Origin: Podocnemis expansa
Taxonomy: Eukaryota > Chordata > Testudines > Podocnemididae
Direction of reading: 5' to 3'
Length of the DNA stretch: 64,000 nucleotides
Assembly: GCA_007922195.1 (NCBI GenBank)
Contig: ML682002.1
Location: forward strand, 744,001 to 808,000
Below the pieces are notes generated by a model. That model saw only the letters and a program-made list of their open reading frames with translations, searched no databases and was not told the origin of the DNA. Below, piece by piece: positions 47,401 through 59,400 of this stretch. Each line of letters begins with the position of its first letter. The stretch's first letter is position 1. A program made the position numbers and the translations under genes.

Positions 47401-50400
47401 ACAAAGAGTCACATGGCTCACGTGTGTAGCATGGAGTTTGTTTTGCGGATGGTGCCCTGCATGGTACCCAAGTGCTAAAGACTACCTAAAATTCAAGGTC
47501 CTTCGAGTACCGGGATCATTGTTCATGACTCTCCCTCATCAGGTTGAGCATTCATTAGTGCGAATACAGTTATTTAGTCTGTCCAGGGGATTTCCTGTTT
47601 GCTCCACATCCAAATTCCAAGCAGGATTCATTTCTGCTCCATCAGAGATAGCTAGTGAAATGACCACATCACAGGAGAGTAAAGTTGAGCAACCAAGAGG
47701 CGGAGTCCTCAGTAGTTCTCCTTGCTCCCTTATTCATTTTCTTCACTGTTTTTTTCTGCCCTTCAAGACTCTGTGGTGACTGGACAGCTAGTGAAATGAC
47801 CACATCACTGGAGAGTACAGTTGAGCAATTGAGAGGGGAAACAATTGTTTCAAAGTCTTTGCTGGTTTGTTTTTGACAACACCTTTTTCTATTCAATAAC
47901 TAACATTCTGGAGAATGCAGGTCTTTGTTAGATGTCCATCCACACTCTCCTTGCCCAACTGACTCATAGTAAACATGCTCTGAGCTGTTGAAGAGATTTC
48001 CCAGCAAAATCAAGGAGCAGCAGCACCAGCATTCGAGATATCTCTAAGATAAAGAATGGACAATAAAAAACAAAAGCCCACAGCTTTCAGGTTGCCTTTC
48101 TACACCAGAAAGAAGCCCCAGGGCACAAATTCCAGGGCTGTAAGACTTGTTGGGTCTTCTCTACCCAAGAACCAGAAGGCAGCTGTGTGCATTTGGTTTG
48201 GGGTGAATTTAATGCTCCCACGAATGCTAGTCTGAGTACAACGGCAAAAGTTGAGGTTAGGAGTGCAAGCAGCGCCACACTTCCTGCTAACCAGTTTTTC
48301 ATTTAACTCTCCTGAGGTCTCCCCTGACCAGCCAGTGCTCAAGGAAATAAGTCTGACTTAGCTGCAAGGTGGGTAGCTAGAGAACTGGCAGAGAGACCAG
48401 CAATTTCGTTTAAACAATTAGAAGCTAATGTCTGTGTGAGCCCAGCTTTCCAGGGAAAACAGACCAATGAATTCACAGCTCATTCTATCACTTGGTTATT
48501 TATACTTGGCCTCATAATTGCTAAATAATGAGCAGTCGTGGTTTGTTTGACAGACCAATCTAACCCTTTGCGCAAGTTAATGTTAAGACATATTTTAGCT
48601 CTGATGTAAATCCCAAAGGGATAAACCTGAGGTTGCAGAAACGATAATCACCAGCCCATGGTGGGCTGGATAGTCCCATTTGCTGGGGGTGCACTGGAAC
48701 CAGTTCTTAGTATGTATACGGGCACTGGCTACTCCTGAAGGGGCAACACATGGGACTTGATGAGCCAATGGTCTGGTTCACTCTGGCAAGTCTTACCTTT
48801 CCATTCTTGTGCTTCCCATTCTTTCCTGCAGATTCCTGGAACAAGTGACAGGGACTGAGTGTGTCTTGGCCCTCTTAGGGTCACCTACCTTGGACTGCCA
48901 GGTGAGCTCCCCTCCTTCCTCTATCAGGGCCTTGATCATACTCAGGCTGCCATGGCGAGCTGCGATGTGCATGGCCGTCTCGCCGTCCTGCAGCCAAAAT
49001 GCAGCACTGAAATGAGTTACCTGCCACCAGGATCCAGCAACCCATCTAACCCCCAGGAACGTGGCCACGTGCATCACCTCTTGCTCTACATTGACATCGG
49101 CTCCGCTCTTCAGCAGCATCTCTGCTACCTTCTCTCCCTCGCTGATGCGGGCTGCGATGTGCAGGGGTGTCTCCTGGGCCTGACAGAGACACAGGTGAAG
49201 GCTCAGAGCTCAGTGGAACCGTGTCGGCTTCTCTCACTACATCCGCTCAACCCGAGTCTCGTTGCTGCCTGGCACCCTGTGCCAGCACTTACCCCTCTGC
49301 AAGGGGTAACATGCTGCCCTTTTGATCAGGTAGGTTTCACACCCACCAAGCATATAGGGTACAAAACAGGGACAATCAGGCCTGGTATATTTCATACGGT
49401 TCTCACTCGAAGCCCGTGATGACAAGTTCGGTCTCCATGGGACACCTGGCCTCATCCTCGCCTCTCCTAGCCCCAGTGTCCAGACCCTTCCTGTGCTGTG
49501 ACCCTTCTGCTTAACAATCCAGTCCTGTCCCTTCTGTAGTGCTGCCACCTTTAGACCTCACCCCCTGGCACAAGGTCATTGAGCCATGGACGGAAATTTT
49601 CCGAATTTTGATTCTGTTTTGCAAAAATGTTCAAGTTCCCCTCTTCCCTTGTTTTTTAATCCAGCACTTGTCATGATGATGCCACTGAAGAATTTGTCTC
49701 ATGTCACAAGGATGCATCAGTTGTGGAGGTGTTTTGGCGCAGAGTTCACAGTCAGCTGCAGGCATGGACCTGCCACTTCAAAATCCAAACTGGTCCACCC
49801 TAATCCAAATGACAGTCAACTTTCCTTACCTTCCCCTCCCAGCTAGTGAGAGATTCACCGTTAAGGTTGGAGGAGCTCTCCTCTTTTCCTTCTAAAACCC
49901 CAGATTTGGTGGGCTTGGTTTATATTTATATGATTTCATGTATCCAGAAGTCAAAGGTGAACGGGTAAAGCTATTATGTCCCCTGGAACCCACCCTGGTT
50001 AGCACTTTCTTTCCAAGGCATAAGTTCAGAACTAATAAATAAATGGCAATTCCATTTTATTTGACAGGTTTCCAAACCACTGGGGATTTTGTCACTGGGA
50101 AGATCCGATAGGTTAGCTCCATCTATCTACTTACGAGAGACCCATGGCTATCTTACTAAGACACTGAATCGCTAGCTTCAGCAGGATTTTTACAGCTTGG
50201 TTCTCAGAGCAGCCTGGATTAAACCAAAGAGAATCACAAATAAACAGATGAGACCAGACAAAGTTTTTCAAATAAACTTTTTTTAAACCCCATCTGAAAA
50301 CAATGCAGATTCAGACTGACTGGAACGTTTGGCAAGCGTGTGTTTAATTTGCCTAATTGGCTTGGTCACATATAAAGTGCTAAAAAAGCTGAACTGTTTC

Positions 50401-53400
50401 ACTGGGATTTTTTTGAAATGAAACTTTACAACTTTTCAATTCTGAATAGCTTTTCCTTTTGCATTTTACTTCAATTAAATTTAAAGAAAAATTTGGAAAG
50501 ATAAAGAAACTGGGAAACAAAACCAAATGGAATTAGTTTTTTATTTTTCCCATTTGGCTCCTGAATGGAAAAATCAGATCCAGCTCTATCAGGAATGGCA
50601 AAAATATGGATTCAGGATTGTTGCTGAATACTGTGACAAAGTTCCTCTGCTACCTGGGTGGGTCCTTGGCTTTCCTCTGCCGTGAGCCTGTTTCCCTCAG
50701 GCCTCCAGGCCTGAGAAAAGTTCATTGCCCGCTTCAAAGATGGTTTTCGCTTCTCCCCAGTCCTTGTACCTGCAAGACTCTTCCTGACCAGAGCTCTGCT
50801 CCTTCTCCAGATCTGCCTGCCTTCCAACAGCACCTTGCCTCCTCTCACACACTCCTGTACCTCTCCTCACTCTCACACTCCCGCTACCCCCTTTCTCTGG
50901 ATGGGAGGCTTTTAATGAGTCCCTGGCTGGGCGTTCATTAGCTCCAGGTATGCTAATTACCCTGGGGTAACACTGCTCAGCTACAAGAGGGAAAGGGACT
51001 TTATGAGCCTGGGGCTAATATATTGGTTTTCTAGAGCTCCCCGGAAACCCTCCAGTCTGATCCTGTCACAGCGCACAGGTGGACTACATGACCCAAACAA
51101 ACGAGTCCTGTGGCACTTAAAAACTAACAAATATATTTGTTGTGTGAGCTTTCAGGGGAGAAAATCCCACTTTGTCAGATATCTGTGATTTTTTTTAGTC
51201 TTTAAGTGCCACAGGACTCCTTGTTTGTCTGTTTTACTGAACCAGACTAACACAGCTATGCCTTTGGATCTAGGTGACCCAAGAGATCATTTCATCTCAA
51301 TCTTGTAGGATTCCACATTCTTCAATGCAAAAGGTTCTTTTAAAGATACAAGCTGCAGCCTAGTTAACAGAGAGGTAGATCGATTATTGATCAGTCCCAC
51401 AACGATCAACCAGCATCCAGTCTTCTTACAACCAAAGCATCAGGAAAGTTATTACCAATATCATCAAAATGAAAGCCCCTCTATAGCACATGAAGAACAG
51501 TAACACCCAAGTAATTACATGACCGTTTATTATTAATTTTGCTATGCAGATAAATAATGCCACAAAACACCAAAATGCAAGAGCAGGCAGGAGCATGCAA
51601 AGGTTTAGCTCTAGGTCTGGCCACTCACATCTCATATCTACTGCTAAGGAAACCTGGAGCATCAGTCATTTTCTTTCCCATTATTACCTTTGTGGTTGTC
51701 ATCTAAAGCTGTCATCCTGGCATTTCCTTTTACTCTGAATTATGCTCATGCCTCCTAAGACTCAGACTTACGCATAAGAGTACCAACCCCTTTTTCCTTC
51801 GACACCCTGCTAATTTAGTGGTGTCTCATTTCTCATTGACTATCCCCTTATTCTCAGTAACATCTACTTTAACCAGTTACCACAGTAACTCAAAGTTACT
51901 ACAGAATCCCCCAAAATGTTAGTATCCAGTATCTTACAGTATTAACTGGTAAACTGCAGAATATTGTAAAGTCTCTTGCTGCATGGCTTCCCCAACATCA
52001 GCACTTCATGCATCTTTTACTATGATCTTGTCTTTACTGCTACCAGGATATCTTTCAGTCAGCTAGCCCCCCTCAATTGTCTCAGGTCTGAGCCTTGTGC
52101 ATCTCAGCTAAATATTTCACAGGCCTCTGGGCTCTGTGTCACAACACTAATTAATAGGCATATTTCACCTCTATATCCTAAGTATATTCTCTCTCTTTTA
52201 TTCTTGGCTACAAAGAACTTGGGAGAATATTCCACGGTTTATAGATCCTGCTTTAGGGGTTTTGCTGTTATTCCTCGTTATAAATCCCTGACTCTCTCCA
52301 TCGACGTAAATATTTACATCAGTGGCTCCCCAGCTCTTTGGCTTGATGGCCACAGATATCATTTTTACAACCCTGAAGGACCATTAGTCTCCACTAGCAG
52401 AACCCCAGTGCCTGGGGACCCAGGCAGAGTGCTTAGCTCTTTGATGGGGCCGACAGGAGAGAAAAAGTGATCTCCTCTCCTCTGGCGCCAGCAGGGAACC
52501 CAGCGCCTATGGACCAGGATGGCGTGCTTTGACATGCTCCCTGCAACAGTCAGGGGAGGGAGTGCTCCTCTCCATCCCCTTGGCTGCAGCAAGGCACCTA
52601 CACCAGCCTTTCAGCCCCGTGGAAACACACTCTGCAAGGGTCCTCAAGCAGTGGTTGTCTCTGCAGCCAGCAGGAGGGGAGCTGCGGGCCACTTTGAAAG
52701 CTCCCACAAGCCACTTTTGGCCCCTGGATCACAAGCTGGAAAACACTGATTTGCATCATGGCCGTTGAGCCTGGTGACCCACTGAAGTGGTGGTGAACTG
52801 ATCTGTACAGCATCTTTCCATTTCTACAACCGCAGGTGGCAACAGAACGTGTTAACCAGTCACCAGAGATGAGCCTATAGCCCAGGAACGCTTCCTCGCT
52901 GGTCCTTCCTGGTGCAGAAAATGCCACTGGCTGGTGGTACTGTCTTGCCACCTGGTGTGCTTGTGATATGACACTGTGTGTTCAGAGGGATCCTGGATTA
53001 GCCTTCCTTTTTAAAACCCATTGGCTCAGAAAAAATTAGAACTGGATACAGCAGAACTCTGTCAGCAAGTGAAATCCTAGCAGAGTTCACAAAGGTCGTG
53101 ATCACTTGGCAATCTGTCTCCCCTCTGAAACAGACAGGGCATTGGAAGGGTGTGGGTGCCGTGGGGAATAGGGAATAGCACAGGACCACTCCAGTGAAGG
53201 AATAAGAAAGCAGCCCTGATTATGGGAGCAGGGAATAAGGTTACATGGCCTGCAAGGAAAAGTCACATCCCAGCTTTTGCCCCTACCTTGCCTCCCTTGA
53301 GCTGGACCTGTGCCCCAAAGCCCAGAAGGGTCTGTACCACCAGCGGCTTGCAGTGCTGGGCAGCAATGTGCAGGGCCGTGTAGTTTTCTTTGGTTCGAGC

Positions 53401-56400
53401 ATCCACATCTGCACCCCTCTGCAGCAGCGCCTTCACCACGGCAGCATGACCCATCTTGGCTGCTATGTGCAAGCAGATCGCCCCATTCTGAAAGAGAAGC
53501 AACCGGTTTCAGCGGCGTTTGTGTTTTCAACACTCAATAACGACCTTCACGCTGAAAAAGTGGGCAGGGGGAACCAATTGGTCAGCGGGCCAGGGCATAA
53601 CGTGTGCTGTAGGGGCTGGTCTGACAGCTGCCACACTGGCCTATCTGAGGAACTGAACTGGGGATATCCAGAGTGAGAAACCTGAGTCCCGGTTTGTGTA
53701 GCTGTGAGAGACTCACACTGATTCTGTATCAGGCTCGGGGGAGGACACAACGTATATTGATCAGTGGACTAGACTGGCTCTTTGTGGCTAAGAAAAGCTG
53801 AAATTTAGTGAGCTAGATGGGAAGACAATGAGGGGTGGATTATGGAAACAATTTAGGGGGTGATTTTCACCGAAATTTGGATGAAAAATTGCTTTGAAAT
53901 GAGAAAAACTTCTGCCACTTGTAAATCAAGACCCAGTGACACTGAAATATTGCTCCTGGTGTGCTAATTATGTCCTTGGGAAATCAGGCAGAAAAAGCTG
54001 GGAAAATGTATGAAGAAGTTAACAGTTTTCATCGGGTTTAAAATGTTCTGTGAAGTTTTTCTCTCCATTACATATCACTTTGTTTTTTTGGGTGTGGGGC
54101 AGTCAGAGGTGAATACATTTCTCCAGCTGTTTTATGCAAACTTTTACTGTGATTGTAAATGCAATTTCAATAAAGCAGATGCAACTCGAGGCTAAAAAGA
54201 AGGCAGCTGGGAAGCAAAGATGTGTGGCTAATAGAAGCAGTTTAATAAACAAGTTGCATCCTAGCATCTTGGAATGAAGGATCTCAGCATGTTTTGGAAA
54301 CAGAGAGTCTTGCAGCATCCCATGGGGAAGGTTGAAATTGTTTCCCTTTCACAGATGGGGAAACTGAGGCAGGGAGTTAATAAAGGTTTTATGAGAGGCC
54401 ACAGAACTAAATCAGTGACAGCTGAGTGGAGGCCCTCGGAAATCTGTATAGCTGAGAAATGGTGTCTGTCACAGGCATGCTACTAGCTGGGGTGGTTGGT
54501 GAGACCAGAATGGGCTGGTGGGAAATAAACCTCTCTAGTTTTTCCTTTTCTCATTGAAAAATGATGGGAAAGACATGGAGGGGAAAACTCCACTCCTATA
54601 TGTTTTTTTCCAGGAAGGGAAAATAATAAATAATTATGGGGGCAAGGGGTGTTCCTCCCCCACATTGAAACTAAATTTTTAAAGACTTTTTTGAAAAACT
54701 TCAACCCAAATGATATTTTTTTTCCCATGAGGCAACGTCTTTTATTGGCCTATGGTTGGGGACAGAGAGATGCTTTTGAGCTACACAGTGCTCTTCTTTT
54801 GAACCTGCCGGCCCCAGAATATTAGAGAGGCAAGGATCAGAAGAACGGCTCTGTGTATCAATGTCCACAACAGACATCGGTCCGAGGTGAGATCTCTTCA
54901 CCGGCCTTCTCTCTAACTTCCTGGGAGAGACATGGCTACAACAGTGCTGAGTCTTTTTCGTGAACATTTTTGTTTGGCTTGAAAAGGCATTTTTCACCCG
55001 CTCCAAATCAACCCTTTGGCCGTAAGGTTTAGGTCCTGTTGCTGGCCCTGCCCACCTTCCTGTGCCAGGTTACCTTATTGGGCATGTGCAGCAGGACTCC
55101 TTTCTTCAGCAAGGCCAGAGCAGTGTCAGCGTGCCCATACTCAGAGGCCACATGCACAAAGGTGCTGCCATCCTTCAGGGACAAAAATGAGCAGCAAGTA
55201 AGGATGATGAAAATCTCTGGGCTAGGCCAGAAGCCGGGTAAAAAATCCACAGGCAGAGGGGTTCAGATAAGGACCCTGCCTCCAGCCCCTCTCCCCACCT
55301 CCCCATCCCTTCAATTTTAGACTATGGCACAGCTCTCTCCTGCTGTCGCCTGTCACCTGTGCACGGGAAACAGGTTCTTGGTGCACAGGCTCTTTGGGGC
55401 TGTTGTCACAAGGCACTGGGGTTTGTGCCGCTTGTGTCTGACAGTACAATGAGGGCTGGAGGTCTACAGGTGGTGTGTTCATCACAGCCACAGTACATGG
55501 AACAGAAAACCAGCCCAAACATAGGTCTTTTCCATTTGAGACTTCAGAAAATCCTCATATGTTGGCATTGGGGCTTTGTTCTCTCCATGGGCCAGCCATG
55601 ATAGACTCTAAGGTCAGAAAGGACCTCCTGCACAATGCAGGCCACAGCACCCCACCCACCCACTCCTATACTAGCCCCTAACCTGAGACTGAGTTATTAA
55701 AGCCCTCAAACCAGAAGGCAAAATGTGCAGCCGATATATTACAATGGAATTGTCACTATGTCCTCTTTCCATTTGGATTCCAGATAGAGCTGAGGCTGTG
55801 AGGCTCCAAGGTAAGGAAACCAGGCCTTCATTTCCAATCCAGTTTTGTCTTGCTCAAGGTAGTAGCAGCACTCAGATTAACAGTAGGTGCAAGTGCTGGT
55901 CTCACTTGTTACACAGAGCGACATGGACATACGTGCAATCACCTTAGTGCGAGCTAGCACATTGGAGTGGAACTTCTCTGTCAGTAGCTCCACGATGCTG
56001 GTGTGGCCTCTTTCTGCAGCAATGTGCAAGGGGGACCTGTCCATCTGCAACCAAAAAACCACAACATTTCCGAACAAGCAGCTGGAGCGGTGGGCATTTA
56101 TATGCAAGCACAACATGAGCTCAGGAGGTAGACAACCTGAGTGCAAGTCTAACTGAAACGTGCCCTTGGCTGAAACGGAACAACATCAACATCAGCGGCT
56201 TACCAAGAACCGCTCTGAAAGCTGGAACTTCCTCGAATTCTTGATCTCATGTCAGGTCACGATCTAGTGATACATAGCCACCAGCCTCTTGGTCAGCAGT
56301 GGCCAGGAAAAATTAATGGACACAAATGCTAAATGCACTGAGTAACCCCATCCGGGGTAGTCTGTGTCCACTTCTGGCAGGTCCTCGAGGTACCTTGCTT

Positions 56401-59400
56401 CTCTTACACTTTGTATACTGAGAGTAAGTTTGGGTGCAAAGCTGTAGAGGTTGGAAGGAAGCTGCCACAGCTGCTGTCTTTGGGGCATTTGCTCACTTGT
56501 TAGATCAATGGTTTTCAAACCACAGACTGGGACCCAGTACTGGGTCATAAACCTTCTGGTGCCACTGTCAGAAGACTGGAATGCGTTGCTCAAAGATGTG
56601 TCAGCATAAGTGATTTTTTTCAACCAGGTCCCGAGGCAAAAGTTTGAAAACGATTAGATAACTTCAACCTCCCCAGGTGCCAACCTGTTTCCAGTATGAC
56701 CACCTGCCTATACGTTTCTTTAAAAATCCACAACGCCCAGCACTGCTAGAGCAAGTGACAGCCACATGAATGATCAACTTGTTCAGGAAATGGCTCATGC
56801 CCTTTTGTCTTCATTGAGTTGCACTAGTTAACAGACAGGCTCTTACTGAAATTGGGAAAGGCTGTTATTCCAGCATGATGGTAATGGGACCTTGGAAGTC
56901 TTTCCTCCCTTATCTTAGGGCTGTTTCCTGCCTAGACAGGGGAAGGGAGGAGGAAGGCACTTTCTCCAGCTTCCTCAGCACTGTGAAGTTTAAGGAAAGG
57001 AGACAAGCTTTGAGCTTAGCCTGTGTACTTGCTGAAGCAGACGCAAGATTGAGAATGCCAAAAAAGTGAGTCAATGGTGCCCTGTATAGGAGTGGTATTG
57101 CATCTGCCAGTTTCAAAGGTCTATCACTCCAATAGCTGCCCCAAAAGGACTCAAACAAGGCTCTTGGTCTTCTCTGTAAAGGGTTAATCTGCTCTCTAGA
57201 ATTTTTACATAATAGTTTCTCCATCCTGGGATGAGCCAATGTCAGTTTATTCTGCTGGTGTAATGCTGCACGTTGCATGGTCTATTGGTCAAAAGTATTG
57301 ATCCACCCACTCGTCTATCACCATTTTCCTGTTCGGTACGGAAATGGAAGGTAAAAGGACTCTGGATCAGACAGTTCCCTCTCCCCACTCCCTTTACCTT
57401 GTCTGTTATGTTAGGGTTGGCCTTGCACTGATGGAAGAACTTAAGCAGGCCTTCATCGCCTTCCCAAGCAGCTACATGTAGAGGAGTCTGACCTTCATCC
57501 TGAAACAAAGGGCATCAGAAGATGCTGGGTTATCCTAGGGTTTAGCCCAAGCAGACAACCTACTGGGCGGGAGAACTTGGGTACCTGAGATGGCCACTTT
57601 CTGTAGCATGAAAGCATCATTCCTCCGCCCTGAAAGCTTCATCTCCTGCAGTGACACCACCAGATTACAAACTATCACCGAACCACGCTTGGAGGCAGTC
57701 AGGCCACAGCTTCCTGTAGCATTGGGGCTGCTACTGTCCAGGAAGCAGGGACTGTCCTAACCAAACCCAGATCAGTTTTCAGGGATGCAGTGCCCTTCTA
57801 GAAGAGGGTAGGTGACACTGACAGAGACCAGCTCCTATTAATTCCTTTATTGCATTGTGTAAAGAATCCATGCCCCTCTTCTGAGGACCACGTGGATCAT
57901 AATGATGAACAGAACTTGGAGCCTTCTGCATCAAAGGCCCAGTCCCCCCAACTCCATCTAAAGCAGAATATCTTTGGCTGTACATGTCCTAGAGTGTCCA
58001 GAATATACTTCTGTGGACCTCTCAACTCAGATACATCACTCAGAAGTGACCTGTTTAAATACAGTTCAATGTGGTGGCAAGTCTTTGACCTGGATGGGTA
58101 AGTATGGGTCTTGTCTACCCTCCTTTTCTTTATGGCTACATGAAAGGGAGTCCCTGAAATTATTCTGCTATGACCTGGGGTGCTGATATGGAAGAGGGGG
58201 AGAATCACCAAACCAGGTAATGGTTGTAAAAGTCACTAGCAACAGCTATTGGGGAAAATCCAGGACTGAGAATGGCCCCTCCAAAGAGAGACATGACCAG
58301 AGAAACAAAAAAGGAGTCTGGTGGCACTTTTAAAGACTAACACGCGTATGACCAGAGAAGACAATCAACGTGGGTTTCTCTACTGGTCATTTTAACCATT
58401 TCTTACTAATACTTCCATAAACATATGCTTGTGCATTGGAACCATTTTAAACCACCCTCCTCGCTCTGCCAAATACTGGAAGAAGAAGAAGGATTTGAAC
58501 TTTAATGGCTTTTTGGTGTGTTTTGGCACAAAGCTGATAAGTGCTAGTGTGAAGCCTGCCCTGGTTCTGAAATACTACAGCCCTAGATTTATCTTGGCAT
58601 TTTGTCTAATTCACTTAAAGGCCTTTTATAAATAACTCAGGACCTTTCAGACTTACAGTTCTACAGAATTGCTTTGTTTATGTGAGGGTTTAAGTTGGTC
58701 TTGATGTTTTTAATAAAAATAAACTTCTTGTCAGAAGCCTCTCTCTTTTGGGATCTCTGAAAGGTCCTCATGAAGAGCTGTGCACCTCTTTGGAGCAGGC
58801 TTTTCTTATTACTTGCACCTTTGGGTTTATTTGAAGAAGAAGAAAAGGAAGAGAATGGACAATTTGGAGAAAGGTTAGTGGCTCTCAGCTGGTTCTATTC
58901 TACCCCCTCCCACAGAGACTGTCTCAGTCCCTGACTTTTGTGAACCAGACTAGAGCGACGGACCCCCTCATTTGCGCTCAGCGACTCTAAACCCTGCACC
59001 TAAACCTGCACCTGCAACAACCTTTTCAAAAAGGTGATGCTAGCAAGATTCAATCCATAGCATTGCCAGACAGACACATAGAGGAAGATTGTACAGCTAT
59101 AGAGCAATAACCCCACACCTTCAAACCTCACCAGTTGATTGGGGGCCCTAGAAGCTATATGAAACAGCTGTCCCACAACTTTGAAACCTGGGTCAAAAAC
59201 TCCAGAGTCCAATCTACCCTCCTGCTTACATTGTCCTCTGGTGAGGAGAGCTGGTCAGGAATTTTTCCATCTAAAAATTTTGATTCATCAAAATCAACAC
59301 TGTTTGTGAACAGGGTCAGGTTCAGCAAATTTCTCAACTTGGAAAAATGTCGAGCACAACATTTCAAAGATGCTGAAATGTTTCATTTTGACATTTCCTA

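Larger units (their letters stand above)
49180..53286 (-). other. TRPN1 intron after window exon 5 (4.1 kb)
   Basis: Contains an AT-rich repeat (50.38-50.59 kb), an LTR-like block (50,632-51,070), a hairpin-type element (51,094-51,268) and a hAT-type element (52,320-52,749). A hydrophobic open frame at 51,426-51,662 is not supported as a gene. Confidence 0.65.

Noticed and set aside
48859..49419. 186-codon open frame on the plus strand
   Set aside because: It runs antisense across two TRPN1 ankyrin exons and their short intron; the open frame mirrors the coding strand and has no family resemblance.
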